Positions 1-8,181 of a stretch of 64,000 bases of DNA are shown here, piece by piece. This DNA is from DAIPKP01 sp964539095 (GTDB lineage: Bacteria; Synergistota; Synergistia; Synergistales; Aminiphilaceae): positions 1-64,000 of the forward strand of contig CAZIFL010000014.1 in NCBI GenBank assembly GCA_964539095.1, in the 5' to 3' direction. The notes under the pieces were generated by a model that ran no database searches, had not been told where the DNA came from, and was given only the letters and a program-made list of their open reading frames with translations. Positions within the stretch are counted from its first letter, which is position 1; the number at the start of each line of letters is the position of its first letter. Made by a program: the position numbers and the translations under genes.

Positions 1-7
1 GAAGACA

Positions 8-45
8 CAAAAAAACCGCCTACCCTAGGAAGAGGATAGACGGTT
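8..45 (-). terminator. Rho-independent terminator of the half-tRNA unit
   Basis: On the minus strand a 12-bp stem (34-45 pairing with 14-25, with G-U pairs) closes an 8-nt loop and is followed by a U run (9-13). It ends the transcription unit that begins near 240 and includes the truncated tRNA-Lys. Confidence 0.75.
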
Positions 46-165
46 GAAAACTTGAAATGTAAGGTTTGAAGTTATCGTTAAAAACACAGGTACGTTGTTC
101 TTGAAAAGAGCGAAAAAGCCGCAAACCCTTGGAACCACGAGAGCACACAAAGCAAAAACAAACAC

Positions 166-208
166 CCGGATTAAAAGTCCGGTGCTCTGCCAACTGAGCT
201 AACGACTC
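166..208 (-). pseudogene. tRNA-Lys(UUU) 5' half, truncated
   Basis: The minus strand carries a normal tRNA-Lys 5' portion. It has acceptor strand GAGTCGT (202-208), T8/A9, a D arm (184-199) and a perfect 5-bp anticodon stem (166-170 with 178-182) around loop CTTTTAA, anticodon UUU at 173-175. After the anticodon arm the sequence departs from tRNA: no T arm (GTTCRANNC), no complementary ACGACTC acceptor strand and no CCA appear before the terminator at 8-45. It cannot give an aminoacylatable tRNA as it stands. It may be a deletion or rearrangement scar, or a half-tRNA RNA. Confidence 0.7.
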
Positions 209-245
209 TCCTGCAAAAGGGGACTTTTCGTTCCCGCAGGAAGAC

Positions 246-273
246 ATTTTACAGGTTTTTGCGGGGACGTCAA
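246..273 (-). promoter_or_regulatory. Sigma-A type promoter of the half-tRNA
   Basis: TTGACG (268-273) and TAAAAT (246-251) are separated by 16 bp on the minus strand, each matching five of six consensus bases. Predicted initiation is near 239, about 30 nt before the tRNA 5' end, as is normal for a tRNA gene. Confidence 0.65.
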
Positions 274-374
274 GCCCTGAAAAACGCTTTTGTGCCACCT
301 TTTTTCCAGAGGAGTCCAATCACCCTGGGAGCTTAACAATCTCTGCAAGACCCAATACATACGGTTTGTACCGC
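274..374. other. Gene-free remainder of the 1-439 interval
   Basis: The stretch 1-439 holds no credible protein gene. It contains the terminator, truncated tRNA and promoter on the minus strand, and the promoter and leader of the plus-strand operon that starts at 440. Nothing further is recognised in 274-374. Confidence 0.5.
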
Positions 375-402
375 TTCGCAAAAAGAAAAACTATGCTATC
401 AT
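375..402 (+). promoter_or_regulatory. Candidate promoter of the binding protein/cyclase operon
   Basis: TTCGCA (375-380) and TATCAT (397-402) are 16 bp apart upstream of the GTG at 440. The hexamers are only moderate matches, so this is a candidate. It lies in the only divergent intergenic region at this end of the window. Confidence 0.35.
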
Positions 403-439
403 TTGGGGGGATTGCTTACTTTGATTGGGGGGATGACGG

Positions 440-1426
440 GTGCGAAGGGTGCGAAAATTTCTGTTGCTTTTCGTAGGACTTTTTCTTTGGATATCCCCGG
501 TTTCGGGGGAAGAGCCTGTCGTTTTAGGCTTTCTGCCGGGGCTCGGATCGCTCGGTGATAACGCATTCAACAGCCTCGCATATCACGGCATGATTGAGGC
601 CAAGCGCATACTCCACGCCAGGCTTCTCGTAAAAGAGTGCAGAAAAATAGAAGAGGCCCTTCCCGCGGCACAGTCCATGCTGGATCGGGGCGTTCAGGTC
701 ATGGTTCTGAACGGCTACGAGTACGATGATCTGGCCCGACAGCTTGCCTCTGAATATCCCGAGGTACGGTTCATTCTCAACGAAATCTCCTGGCCCGGCA
801 CAGAAAACGCTGTAAGTCTTTTCTACGAAGGATACCAGGTGGCCTTTCTTGCGGGGGCTCTGGCGGGGTGGACCTCCCAGACAGGCACGGTCGCCGTAGT
901 GGCAGCTCTCTCCATGCCCATCATTGAGGAGTTTATCAATGGCTTCCGGGACGGGCTGCACGAGGCAGATCCCGATACCGTTCTTGAAGTACGCTACCTC
1001 TCAGATACAAGCGATGGATTTAATATGCCCAACAAGGGCTTTGAGGTGGCTACAGATCTTTACCGAAACGAAGTGGACATCATTCTCACCCTGGCGGGGC
1101 TCTCGGGAAACGGCATCTTCGATGCCGCACGCCGAGAGAAGGGCTTCTGCATCGGCGTTGATGCTGACCAGGATCATCTCGCCCGGGGGCATATCCTCAC
1201 CAGCCTTATGAAAAATGTGGATAAGGCGATTGAAACCGTTGTTCTGGAGGCTACCCGGGGAGATTTTCAGCCGGGAGTGCGCAATATGGGGCTTGGGGAT
1301 GGCATGGTAGGGCTAACCCCCATGCACTTTACCCGAGAAATCATCGGCGAGGAGGTTCTGAAAAAGCTTGAAGACCTTCGCGAATCCCTCTTCCTTAAGG
1401 AAGAAAAAGAACCTCTCCAGCCGTAG
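440..1426 (+). CDS. BMP-family periplasmic solute-binding protein
   Basis: A 328-residue secreted protein with a hydrophobic signal peptide (about residues 1-23, ending near VSGEE) and the two-lobe layout of the BMP/Med/TmpC family, which usually binds nucleosides or similar solutes for ABC importers. The family-like segments GFLPGLGSLGDNAFN near the N-terminus and GVDADQDHL near residue 240 are visible. No lipobox Cys is evident, so it is probably free or membrane-held in the periplasm. No permease or ATPase gene is adjacent; eight bases downstream begins a membrane-bound diguanylate cyclase. A ligand-sensing role is therefore possible, but inferred. Start is GTG after a G-rich Shine-Dalgarno. 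Confidence 0.8.
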   Translation: MRRVRKFLLLFVGLFLWISPVSGEEPVVLGFLPGLGSLGDNAFNSLAYHGMIEAKRILHARLLVKECRKIEEALPAAQSMLDRGVQVMVLNGYEYDDLARQLASEYPEVRFILNEISWPGTENAVSLFYEGYQVAFLAGALAGWTSQTGTVAVVAALSMPIIEEFINGFRDGLHEADPDTVLEVRYLSDTSDGFNMPNKGFEVATDLYRNEVDIILTLAGLSGNGIFDAARREKGFCIGVDADQDHLARGHILTSLMKNVDKAIETVVLEATRGDFQPGVRNMGLGDGMVGLTPMHFTREIIGEEVLKKLEDLRESLFLKEEKEPLQP

Positions 1427-1434
1427 GGGATGTT

Positions 1435-2685
1435 GTGATGATCTCCTTTTTTTGCAGCCTCCGCTTTCGTTTTCACATTCTGGTGATTCTCCTCTTTTTT
1501 CTGGTGGGAGGGGTCGCTCTTTTTGTGATGCATACTGAACAGACACGGCGGGACATCGCCTCTATGGAACTTTTTTACGAAGACCTCACCACATTTATCG
1601 CCAAGACGGTAGAAGAACCCCTCTGGGGGCGCTCCTATTATTTTCTTCAGGAGCTGGCGCTGGGGGTTATGCAGATAAAGAATGTCATCTTCTTCGATAT
1701 TCGGGACTGCGACGGGGTCTCCCTTCTCGCCGAGGAGGGCTCTATGGGCGGAAGGAGCCTTGAACGACCTCTTCCGGAATCGGAGAGTGCGTACGTTTCA
1801 TCCATCAGTCGGGATATCGCCTCCCGAGGAATACATCTCGGGAGCATTCATCTCATCATATCTTCAGAACAGTATCGCCGCGAAGCCCGCCAAAGCCTCT
1901 GGATACTTCTTGTGGTTTTCCTCGCCGGTCTTTTGCTCATTGAAACACTTCTCGTCTTCGCCATGGAACGCCTCTTTATCACCCCGATCATGCGGCTTTC
2001 TCAAACGACAGACCAGATAGGAAAGGGGCACTTCGTTACAACTCCTCTGGGCGAGAGAAAAGACGAGATCGGGATTCTTTCCAGAACCTTTAACACCATG
2101 AGCAAAAATCTTGAGGAACTCGTAGAGAAACGGACCCAGGAACTTTCAGAGGCAAATCAGATGCTCCGCTCTGAAATCCAGCACCGAAAGTGCCTGGAAG
2201 AGGATCTACGGCATATGGCCACTACGGACAGACTCACCGGAATTTTAAACCGCCATGCCTTCGAAGAAAAACTTGCCCAGCAGCGGCACGAAGGGAATTC
2301 TCTCTGGAGCCTCATCATGTTCGACATGGACAACTTTAAGGCGATAAATGACGACTACGGCCATGCTATGGGAGACATGGTGCTCCAGCGCGCGGTATGC
2401 CTTGCCCAGGCGGGGCTTTCCGAGGAAGACCTCTTCTGCCGCTGGGGAGGGGAGGAGTTTCTTATCGCCACACCGCTGGAAGAGGAACGGGCTCGGCGGA
2501 AGGCAGAGAAAATCCGCCGGGAGTTACAGGATTTCTGGCATCCCGAGCTTCCATCTTTTACTGCCAGCTTTGGAGTAGCCCAATTTCCTCAGAGAGGGGC
2601 ATGGGAGGCCACCTTTATTCTGGTGGATCAGCGGATGTACCAGGCCAAAGAGGCGGGAAAAAACCAGGTCTTTCCGAAAGTGTAG
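1435..2685 (+). CDS. Membrane diguanylate cyclase (periplasmic domain-HAMP-GGDEF)
   Basis: A 416-residue signalling enzyme predicted to make cyclic di-GMP from two GTP. Transmembrane helices lie at about 10-30 and 160-180, with a roughly 130-residue periplasmic sensor between them, then a HAMP linker (about 181-235), a short coiled coil and a GGDEF domain. The active-site motif is RWGGEEF, and FDMDNFKAINDDYGH supplies metal and substrate residues. The product-inhibition RxxD motif expected just before it reads SEED, so the arginine is missing. It is almost certainly co-transcribed with the upstream binding protein. GTG at 1435 or ATG at 1438 could be the start. Confidence 0.9.
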   Translation: MMISFFCSLRFRFHILVILLFFLVGGVALFVMHTEQTRRDIASMELFYEDLTTFIAKTVEEPLWGRSYYFLQELALGVMQIKNVIFFDIRDCDGVSLLAEEGSMGGRSLERPLPESESAYVSSISRDIASRGIHLGSIHLIISSEQYRREARQSLWILLVVFLAGLLLIETLLVFAMERLFITPIMRLSQTTDQIGKGHFVTTPLGERKDEIGILSRTFNTMSKNLEELVEKRTQELSEANQMLRSEIQHRKCLEEDLRHMATTDRLTGILNRHAFEEKLAQQRHEGNSLWSLIMFDMDNFKAINDDYGHAMGDMVLQRAVCLAQAGLSEEDLFCRWGGEEFLIATPLEEERARRKAEKIRRELQDFWHPELPSFTASFGVAQFPQRGAWEATFILVDQRMYQAKEAGKNQVFPKV

Positions 2686-2752
2686 CCTGGCAGAACAACG
2701 ATGTCACGAGCAGCAGAGCACAAAAAGTACCCCAGAGAGAAAAGCACCCCAT

Positions 2753-3673
2753 CTACGAAAAAGACGCTCTTTCCGCAGGAATGCCTCGTACACAGAGCGC
2801 CTCTCGCAACACCCCCCAGAGAAGATCACATTCGCTGTGGATGTACGAAGAGATACCGAGAACCTTTAGAAGTTCATCAATTACCACAAGCCCCGCCACG
2901 ATAATATCCCCTCGTTTTGCCGGAAGCCCCGGAGTTGTTGCACGCTCTTGCGGAGAAAGAGGCGCCAGCCTTTCGATAAAGACCTGCACCATATCCCGGC
3001 TTAGAGAGAAGCCATGCACCTTTTCAGGCCCATAGCGAGCAACGTCAATCCCCTTACACATCATGGCAAGGGTGGAGGAAGTTCCTCCCACTCCAATAAG
3101 CCCCCGAACTTTCCGCGGAAAAGGTTTGAGGTGCTCGTGCAGATATTTCCCCAGATATTCTCGAAGCTCCTCAAAGCGACTCCCAAAAAGGTTGTGCATA
3201 CGCACCGCTCCGAGAGGGAGGGATATTCTCTCGGAGCGATGGGATAACTCAAGGCTCCCTCCACCGAGATCGAAGACGGCATCCGCATCGGGAAAGGCCA
3301 GAGCGGCCCCGAAGGAGGTATACCGGGCCTCCTCCTCCCCCGAAAGAATCCGCAGAGGTATATCTCCCGCCTTTTCAAGACGCTGGATCACCTCTTCCGC
3401 ATTCAAGGCACTCCGCAGAGATTCGGTGGCAAAGAAAACCCTATTTCCCCGAGGCACTCCAAGATCTTGAAGGGTTTTGCCGATCTGCACAAGAGATGTA
3501 CAGCTCCGGCGTATCCCCTCCTCCCCCAGTATCCCCTTTCCCTCCCTGAGCCCCTCGGTAATACGGGTAATATCCACGGAGGAGCAACGGTATACCATAT
3601 GGGGGGGGGTACTTTGCAGCACGAGGGAGCGTAGAGAGTTGGACCCTACGTCTATCGCCGCATAGAGCGTCAT
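2753..3673 (-). CDS. Ppx/GppA-family exopolyphosphatase/guanosine pentaphosphatase
   Basis: A 306-residue member of the ASKHA phosphatase family that hydrolyses inorganic polyphosphate or pppGpp. It starts with the phosphate-1 motif YAAIDVGSNSLRSLVLQ, has the second glycine motif VFDLGGGSLEL, and ends with GVGGTSSTLAMM and ERATTPGLPAKRGDIIVAG segments typical of the family. It lacks the long C-terminal HD-like domain, so it is the short form. The chosen ATG at 3673 follows a strong AAGGAGG and overlaps the preceding DUF501 gene in an ATGA junction, implying translational coupling. It converges on the diguanylate cyclase gene, with only 67 bp between their ends and no obvious terminator. Confidence 0.88.
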   Translation of the reverse strand: MTLYAAIDVGSNSLRSLVLQSTPPHMVYRCSSVDITRITEGLREGKGILGEEGIRRSCTSLVQIGKTLQDLGVPRGNRVFFATESLRSALNAEEVIQRLEKAGDIPLRILSGEEEARYTSFGAALAFPDADAVFDLGGGSLELSHRSERISLPLGAVRMHNLFGSRFEELREYLGKYLHEHLKPFPRKVRGLIGVGGTSSTLAMMCKGIDVARYGPEKVHGFSLSRDMVQVFIERLAPLSPQERATTPGLPAKRGDIIVAGLVVIDELLKVLGISSYIHSECDLLWGVLREALCVRGIPAERASFS

Positions 3674-4290
3674 GAAAAACCTCCTTGTTCCAGACATGCC
3701 GAAGTGCATCTCCCCGGAAATGAGCAGGAAAGTGAGGGAAAGGCTCTCCGTAACCATATCTCCCCGGGGTGCCACCCCAGGGCAAGGTAGCTTGCCATCT
3801 GAAGGTGCAGGCACTTTACCCGTGGAGGCAGCCGAAGCTCACTCCCCCCAACACCCCGCCGGGCCAAAGCATGCCACCATAGGGAGCGATACCGCCGCAT
3901 AAAGAGGGCCCGATGGTCTTCGAGAAGAGCCAGTCGAACCCGCACATGCTCCAAATGCCACACTATCCAGAGGGAAGAGGAATTCTCTGCGGCAAGAAAA
4001 TCCTCCAGCAGAGAGACTCCGCCGGAACTTTCAAGAGCGGCGCAGCGCTCCTCAAGCCAGGGACAGACAAGCCAAAAGTTCGTCGGAAAGGGACGACCCT
4101 TTCGGAGAGAACCACAGAGAAGAACCTGAGGAAAGCCGTAAGCACAGCGCTGGGCAACCCCCAGTACAAGCTCTGTGGAAAATGAGCGCCCCTCCATGGA
4201 GCGTGCCAGAATTTTGTGGTCTTCGGAGCAGAGGGGAGATACAAAAAAAGGGGGTTGCCCCCCCGGAAAATTTTTTCGAGTTCTTCGCAT
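3670..4290 (-). CDS. DUF501-family protein
   Basis: A 206-residue protein with the DUF501 signature: a short Cys/Tyr/Gly motif (RCAYGFPQVL) followed by PFPTNFWLVCPWLEERCAALES. The family has no settled function but repeatedly sits beside Ppx/GppA genes, as here, where the two genes overlap by 4 nt. The C-terminal half (about 110-206) is rich in Arg, Trp and Leu and unrecognised. No signal peptide or membrane helix is visible, so it is probably cytoplasmic. The ATG follows AAGGGAT. Confidence 0.75.
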   Translation of the reverse strand: MRRTRKNFPGGQPPFFVSPLCSEDHKILARSMEGRSFSTELVLGVAQRCAYGFPQVLLCGSLRKGRPFPTNFWLVCPWLEERCAALESSGGVSLLEDFLAAENSSSLWIVWHLEHVRVRLALLEDHRALFMRRYRSLWWHALARRGVGGSELRLPPRVKCLHLQMASYLALGWHPGEIWLRRAFPSLSCSFPGRCTSACLEQGGFS

Positions 4291-4295
4291 AAAGC

Positions 4296-4742
4296 CTATC
4301 CCTTAGTTCCGCTGCCGCGCCTTCGACCGCCGCTTTTCCCCTTATTCTTAGCCGCGATTTCTGCGATCTTTTCCTCACTGCGTTTAAGAAACGAGGAGAG
4401 CTGTTTTTCAAAGTCGTCGGGGGAACTCTTTGCTTTTGCTCCTTTCGACGAAGAGGAAGGAGGGGGTGAAAAGGAGGCTTTCGCCTGCAATGCCTTAAGA
4501 GAGAGGTCAATGCGCCCCTTCTCATCAATTTTGATAACCTTTGCCTTTACCTTCTGCTCAACTTCAAGAATGTCTTCCACTTTTTGAACATACTCGTGAG
4601 AAAGCTCCGAGATGTGGATCATGGCCTTCTGCCCCGTGCCGAGACGCACAAAAGCACCATAGGCCGTGATATGCTCTATAGATCCCTCTACCTCATCTCC
4701 AACTGCAATCACTGCTGTGGATTTCTCCTTATCTTCCGCCAT
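4296..4742 (-). CDS. S1-domain RNA-binding protein (YabR/GSP13-like)
   Basis: A 148-residue cytoplasmic protein. Residues about 12-85 form one S1/OB fold: VGDEVEGSIEHITAYGAFV, then KAMIHISELSH, then VKAKVIKIDEKGRIDLSLK. The rest is a low-complexity, Lys/Ser-rich tail. Small single-S1 proteins of this type associate with ribosomes or stress responses in Firmicutes; the exact role here is unknown. It is the first gene of a tight set with the DUF501 and Ppx genes and has a good TGGAGGT ribosome-binding site. Confidence 0.85.
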   Translation of the reverse strand: MAEDKEKSTAVIAVGDEVEGSIEHITAYGAFVRLGTGQKAMIHISELSHEYVQKVEDILEVEQKVKAKVIKIDEKGRIDLSLKALQAKASFSPPPSSSSKGAKAKSSPDDFEKQLSSFLKRSEEKIAEIAAKNKGKSGGRRRGSGTKG

Positions 4743-4848
4743 ACCAGGGTTTTACCTCCATCAAAGATGACAATATCCAATATCCCGAACGTGTCGTTTT
4801 ACCGAGTACGCATTTCAGAGCACAAAAGCTTCCTTTTCGAAATCCGCC

Positions 4849-5517
4849 TTACCCGACACCACCTCCGAAGACATTGTCGTTCTTGCCGGCCTCTATCCAC
4901 ACCCATTTCAACCGTGTCTCCCCGGGAGTTCTCATGAGAAGAAGGTGGTAGGGACGCATGCCGACCTTTCGGGGTTCCATCCAGACATCGAGAGTCCCCG
5001 CATTTTTATCGAGAGCTGTCTTTCGGACACAGCTTCGTATAAGAGGAGAGAAAAAGGCAAAAATTCCAGCCTTCATTGCTCCGGGAAAACGTTTTTTGAG
5101 ATACCCCAGAAGGTTCTTTCGTCTCTGGGGGAGAGAGTACATCCTGTCCAGAGCAGCAAGGATCCGTATCTTTTTTGATCCCAGAAGCTCTCCCCGGGAG
5201 ATTGCGGAGAACCTGCAGGAGAGGGAGGCCACTTTCGGACTTTCCAGAGGGCGAAATCCCGAATGGACAGGACATCCTTTTTCGGAAAGGAGAAGCACCG
5301 AGGAGAAGCGGCATACCACGGAATCCAGAGAGACGGCAGCGTGGATAAAGTCCTCTTTTTTCCGGGAGGGCAAAGAATATACCTGAGGCGTTCGGGTATT
5401 TTTATGCACCTCCACCTGCCGGGACGACTCGAACCCTCCTCCTCGAAGAGAGACCCGACCCATGAAAATCCGAGAAAGAGCCGCCCGAACATCTTGAAAT
5501 GTCTGGGATTCTTTCAT
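4849..5517 (-). CDS. Hypothetical protein, 222 aa
   Basis: Not recognised. The frame begins one base after the stop of the preceding 189-aa gene (TAA-G-ATG), which argues for a real, translationally coupled gene. It is basic and rich in Ser, Arg and Leu, with no clear signal peptide or membrane segment. The C-terminal part (about 150-222) contains a Trp-rich stretch (LDVWMEPRKVGMRP, then RLKWVWIEAGK). Other frames are open in the same region, so confidence is moderate. Confidence 0.55.
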   Translation of the reverse strand: MKESQTFQDVRAALSRIFMGRVSLRGGGFESSRQVEVHKNTRTPQVYSLPSRKKEDFIHAAVSLDSVVCRFSSVLLLSEKGCPVHSGFRPLESPKVASLSCRFSAISRGELLGSKKIRILAALDRMYSLPQRRKNLLGYLKKRFPGAMKAGIFAFFSPLIRSCVRKTALDKNAGTLDVWMEPRKVGMRPYHLLLMRTPGETRLKWVWIEAGKNDNVFGGGVG

Positions 5518-5518
5518 C

Positions 5519-6088
5519 TTAGGAAGACTCCGGAGAAGCCTCTTCCACCGCAGTCAGAGCCGTGGCGATACGTCCGAAGGGCTCCATGATATCCATGGTC
5601 TCCGTCACCTCCTGTAAAAGGGCCACATGCTGTTCTATTTTCGCCGCTTCAGGTTCTGGTACTTCTATACGGAGAGCATCGCTTAAAGCATAGAGTTGCA
5701 CCAGAAAAACATTTTCCTGAGGTTGCGGCTGAATTTCACCCACATGATCCAGAGGCGTATGCCCTCCTTGATGGAGAAGGAACGTGGGGATTCTGCTTTT
5801 CTTGTAGAGGGGGAGAAAAATAGATTTTCGCTCACAAAACCAGAGAGCAGGGGAGACCGAAAGAGCGTCTACCAGAGCATTCAGGATAACCTCTTCAAGG
5901 AGGTACGCTCCCAGGGCATTGCCGTAAAGCACCTTCTCCAGCCGGGATGGCCGGATAGGTTCGGTATAACGGAAATCCCGGGGAATGCCCCGAGAATCGG
6001 TGACGAGAAGGGCCCCCCGATAGACATCTTGGGCGTGCTCTTCGTACATATATCCCAACAGCAGGTTCCCCGAAGAAGAATGCGCCAA
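5519..6088 (-). CDS. Hypothetical protein, 189 aa
   Basis: Not assigned to a family. It is an acidic cytoplasmic protein with an N-terminal segment on a regular beta/alpha rhythm (LLLGYMYEEHAQDVYRGAL, then YTEPIRPSRLEKVLYG) and a C-terminal segment predicted helical (ALLQEVTETMDIMEPFGRI). The start is TTG at 6088 behind AAAGGGG, since no better ATG exists upstream. It sits between a small charged protein and the 222-aa gene in a run read from the sigma-factor end. Confidence 0.65.
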   Translation of the reverse strand: MAHSSSGNLLLGYMYEEHAQDVYRGALLVTDSRGIPRDFRYTEPIRPSRLEKVLYGNALGAYLLEEVILNALVDALSVSPALWFCERKSIFLPLYKKSRIPTFLLHQGGHTPLDHVGEIQPQPQENVFLVQLYALSDALRIEVPEPEAAKIEQHVALLQEVTETMDIMEPFGRIATALTAVEEASPESS

Positions 6089-6121
6089 CCCAATACCCCT
6101 TTCAATAAAAAATCACGGTTT

Positions 6122-6457
6122 CTATCCGTAAAGATCCAGACCCTTTAAGGAAGAGTCCTCCGGAGATGCGGACGCTTGCAACGTTTCTTCGGAAGCATCA
6201 TCCTCCTCAGCCCCGGAGTTCTCTTTTTTTCCTCTCCCTTTAAACTGGCGGGAATCTCTTTCTTCTTTTTTTTCTTTAATGCGATCCTCGGTCTGGCTTT
6301 CCTCGCTCTGGAGCACTCGCTGCTGACGGAGCTGGTTTTCCTCGACCATCTCCTGGCTCTGCATCGTCTGGGCAAAGGAGGAATCTGGAGACTTCGTATG
6401 AGAAGCCTGCTGCTCCACCTTCCAGTACGCAAGCTGCATATCCACAGGGCGGATCAT
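6122..6457 (-). CDS. Small highly charged protein, 111 aa
   Basis: Unrecognised. The start MIRPVDMQLAYW is favoured because AGGAGG lies a suitable distance upstream of this ATG. Residues about 25-75 are rich in Gln, Glu, Arg and Lys and probably form a coiled coil. The C-terminal third is Glu/Ser/Ala-rich and likely disordered. It follows the FapA-like gene by about 125 bp in the same direction. No function is proposed. Confidence 0.55.
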   Translation of the reverse strand: MIRPVDMQLAYWKVEQQASHTKSPDSSFAQTMQSQEMVEENQLRQQRVLQSEESQTEDRIKEKKEERDSRQFKGRGKKENSGAEEDDASEETLQASASPEDSSLKGLDLYG

Positions 6458-6581
6458 CCTTATCACGCTCCTCCTGTTTTTGCTGGATGATACTCCTTTA
6501 TCGGAGAGCGGAGAGAATCTCAAAAGACGACATCTCTTCCGCAACGTTTCTTGTGAGCATCAGAGACCCCGCTGCTCGCTG

Positions 6582-8165
6582 CTACTTTATGTAGGAAGTA
6601 GCCCGGATCTCTCCCTGATCGTACATAAACGTCACATATTTTAAAGCGTCTCGAACGATATATGTCAACCCCCGAAGATGGATGGAGACTCCCGGATAGA
6701 CCACTCCCTGTACGGAGATGCGCCCCTCCTTCTCCATTTTACCGAGCTGTTGTTCGATCTTTTCGAGAAGCTTCCGGTCATTTTCCATCTTTGCCTGAAG
6801 CTGAAACTTCACCTGAGTAAGCTTCAAGAGTATTTGTCTTTTTTCGTTGTCCAGTTTTCCGAGAGACTCCACTTTTTTAAGGAAATCAATGTTTTTGGTA
6901 ACTTCCTGATACTGCTTTTCCCGCTCCACAAGCTCTTGCTGCACCTGAGCCTTTTCCTGAATAGCCAGAGGATTTGCCCCCGCATGGACATCCGTTTTGG
7001 TTCCCATGTCATTCCCCAAGGTCTGACAGCGTATCTGGGATCCCGCATGGATCGTCCCTCCCACGATGAGTCCCTTGGCCCCCTCAGCCATAACATCCCC
7101 CTTGGCCCGGATGGTACTGTGCATGATAGCATTTTTAGCTATCACGTTCCCCCCTGCCTCCAAGGTGCACTGATCAAGATATCCTACAAGAACGCTCCCC
7201 TTGGCGATGATGAGCGCCTTTCCCATCCCCCGGACACCGCCGCGAATTTCGGCATTGCCTTCGGCGGTAATGGTGGCTCCTTCAACGACACCGCCAATGA
7301 CAACGTTTCCCCCTGCTTTTATGTCGAAACCGTCCCGGAGGGTCTGTTTAACGTGAACATCGCCGATAAACTCGATGTTCCCCGTTCCGTAATCTACATC
7401 CCCTTCCACCAGATAGACGGGCTGTACATGGATCTTGCCATCCTTGACAAGGACACAGCCGTCGATGGAAGAGTAGAGGTGAAGGCCATCCTCAGAGACC
7501 GAGGTGTTCTTCCCCGAAGGCATGGTTCTGTCTTTGGCGAGAATCGCAGCGATGGGCTTTCCATAAACGCTGGTGCCATCGCTGGAAATCTGGGGCGGCA
7601 CCTTTTCCAGAAGTTCCTGCTCCGCCCGTACGCTGACAACCACACCGAGATCCTTCATATCTACTTTTGTGTCACTGATCTCCTTAGGCTTTGCCTTTTG
7701 AAGATCCACGTGATAGACGAAGCGCGCATCCTTGCCGTTCACGGGAGGGACCCCACGGGCCACCTCAATCCAGTCCCTGACGATGCGCTCCTCCACGATT
7801 TTTTTCAGGATCTCCTCATCCACACCGAAGACAATGCCCATCTGGGCAAGCTCCCCTCGGACCTCCTCCAGCGTAGGCCAGGGATTTCCCAGTGGAGGAA
7901 GTATCCTCACAGAAGCTGTAAGGTCGTTATCCCCCACTTTGACAAGGATCTCCGCCTTTCGATCAAGCTCCTGTTTTCTGTCGGCCACGCGGATAAAGGT
8001 TCCCCGCTCTTCCACTGCCTTTGTAACTGCAGAGGTGTCATACTCCGTTATCTCCAGAGCATGCAGGTAGTCCACTGCGTCGGAAACGCCTACCTCTCCT
8101 CCAGAATCAATCAGGAGAAAAACTCCCTCATCCCGAACATCAAGCCGAAAAGGCTTCTTCCCCAT
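6582..8165 (-). CDS. FapA/DUF342-family polymerizing beta-solenoid protein
   Basis: A 527-residue cytoplasmic protein. The N-terminal region (about 80-190) matches the FapA N domain, including a VYGKPI segment. Residues about 240-400 are a right-handed beta-helix with repeated Gly-rich turns (GDVHVKQTLRDGFDIKAGGNVVI and following). A coiled coil at about 410-490 (QQELVEREKQYQE onward) precedes a short beta C-terminus. FapA-type proteins are implicated in polar flagellar positioning in Vibrio; DUF342 proteins are widespread and mostly uncharacterised. It lies 16 nt after the sigma-factor gene, where B. subtilis has swrB, so a motility role is reasonable but inferred. Confidence 0.85.
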   Translation of the reverse strand: MGKKPFRLDVRDEGVFLLIDSGGEVGVSDAVDYLHALEITEYDTSAVTKAVEERGTFIRVADRKQELDRKAEILVKVGDNDLTASVRILPPLGNPWPTLEEVRGELAQMGIVFGVDEEILKKIVEERIVRDWIEVARGVPPVNGKDARFVYHVDLQKAKPKEISDTKVDMKDLGVVVSVRAEQELLEKVPPQISSDGTSVYGKPIAAILAKDRTMPSGKNTSVSEDGLHLYSSIDGCVLVKDGKIHVQPVYLVEGDVDYGTGNIEFIGDVHVKQTLRDGFDIKAGGNVVIGGVVEGATITAEGNAEIRGGVRGMGKALIIAKGSVLVGYLDQCTLEAGGNVIAKNAIMHSTIRAKGDVMAEGAKGLIVGGTIHAGSQIRCQTLGNDMGTKTDVHAGANPLAIQEKAQVQQELVEREKQYQEVTKNIDFLKKVESLGKLDNEKRQILLKLTQVKFQLQAKMENDRKLLEKIEQQLGKMEKEGRISVQGVVYPGVSIHLRGLTYIVRDALKYVTFMYDQGEIRATSYIK

Positions 8166-8181
8166 AAGCCAACCCCTCCCT

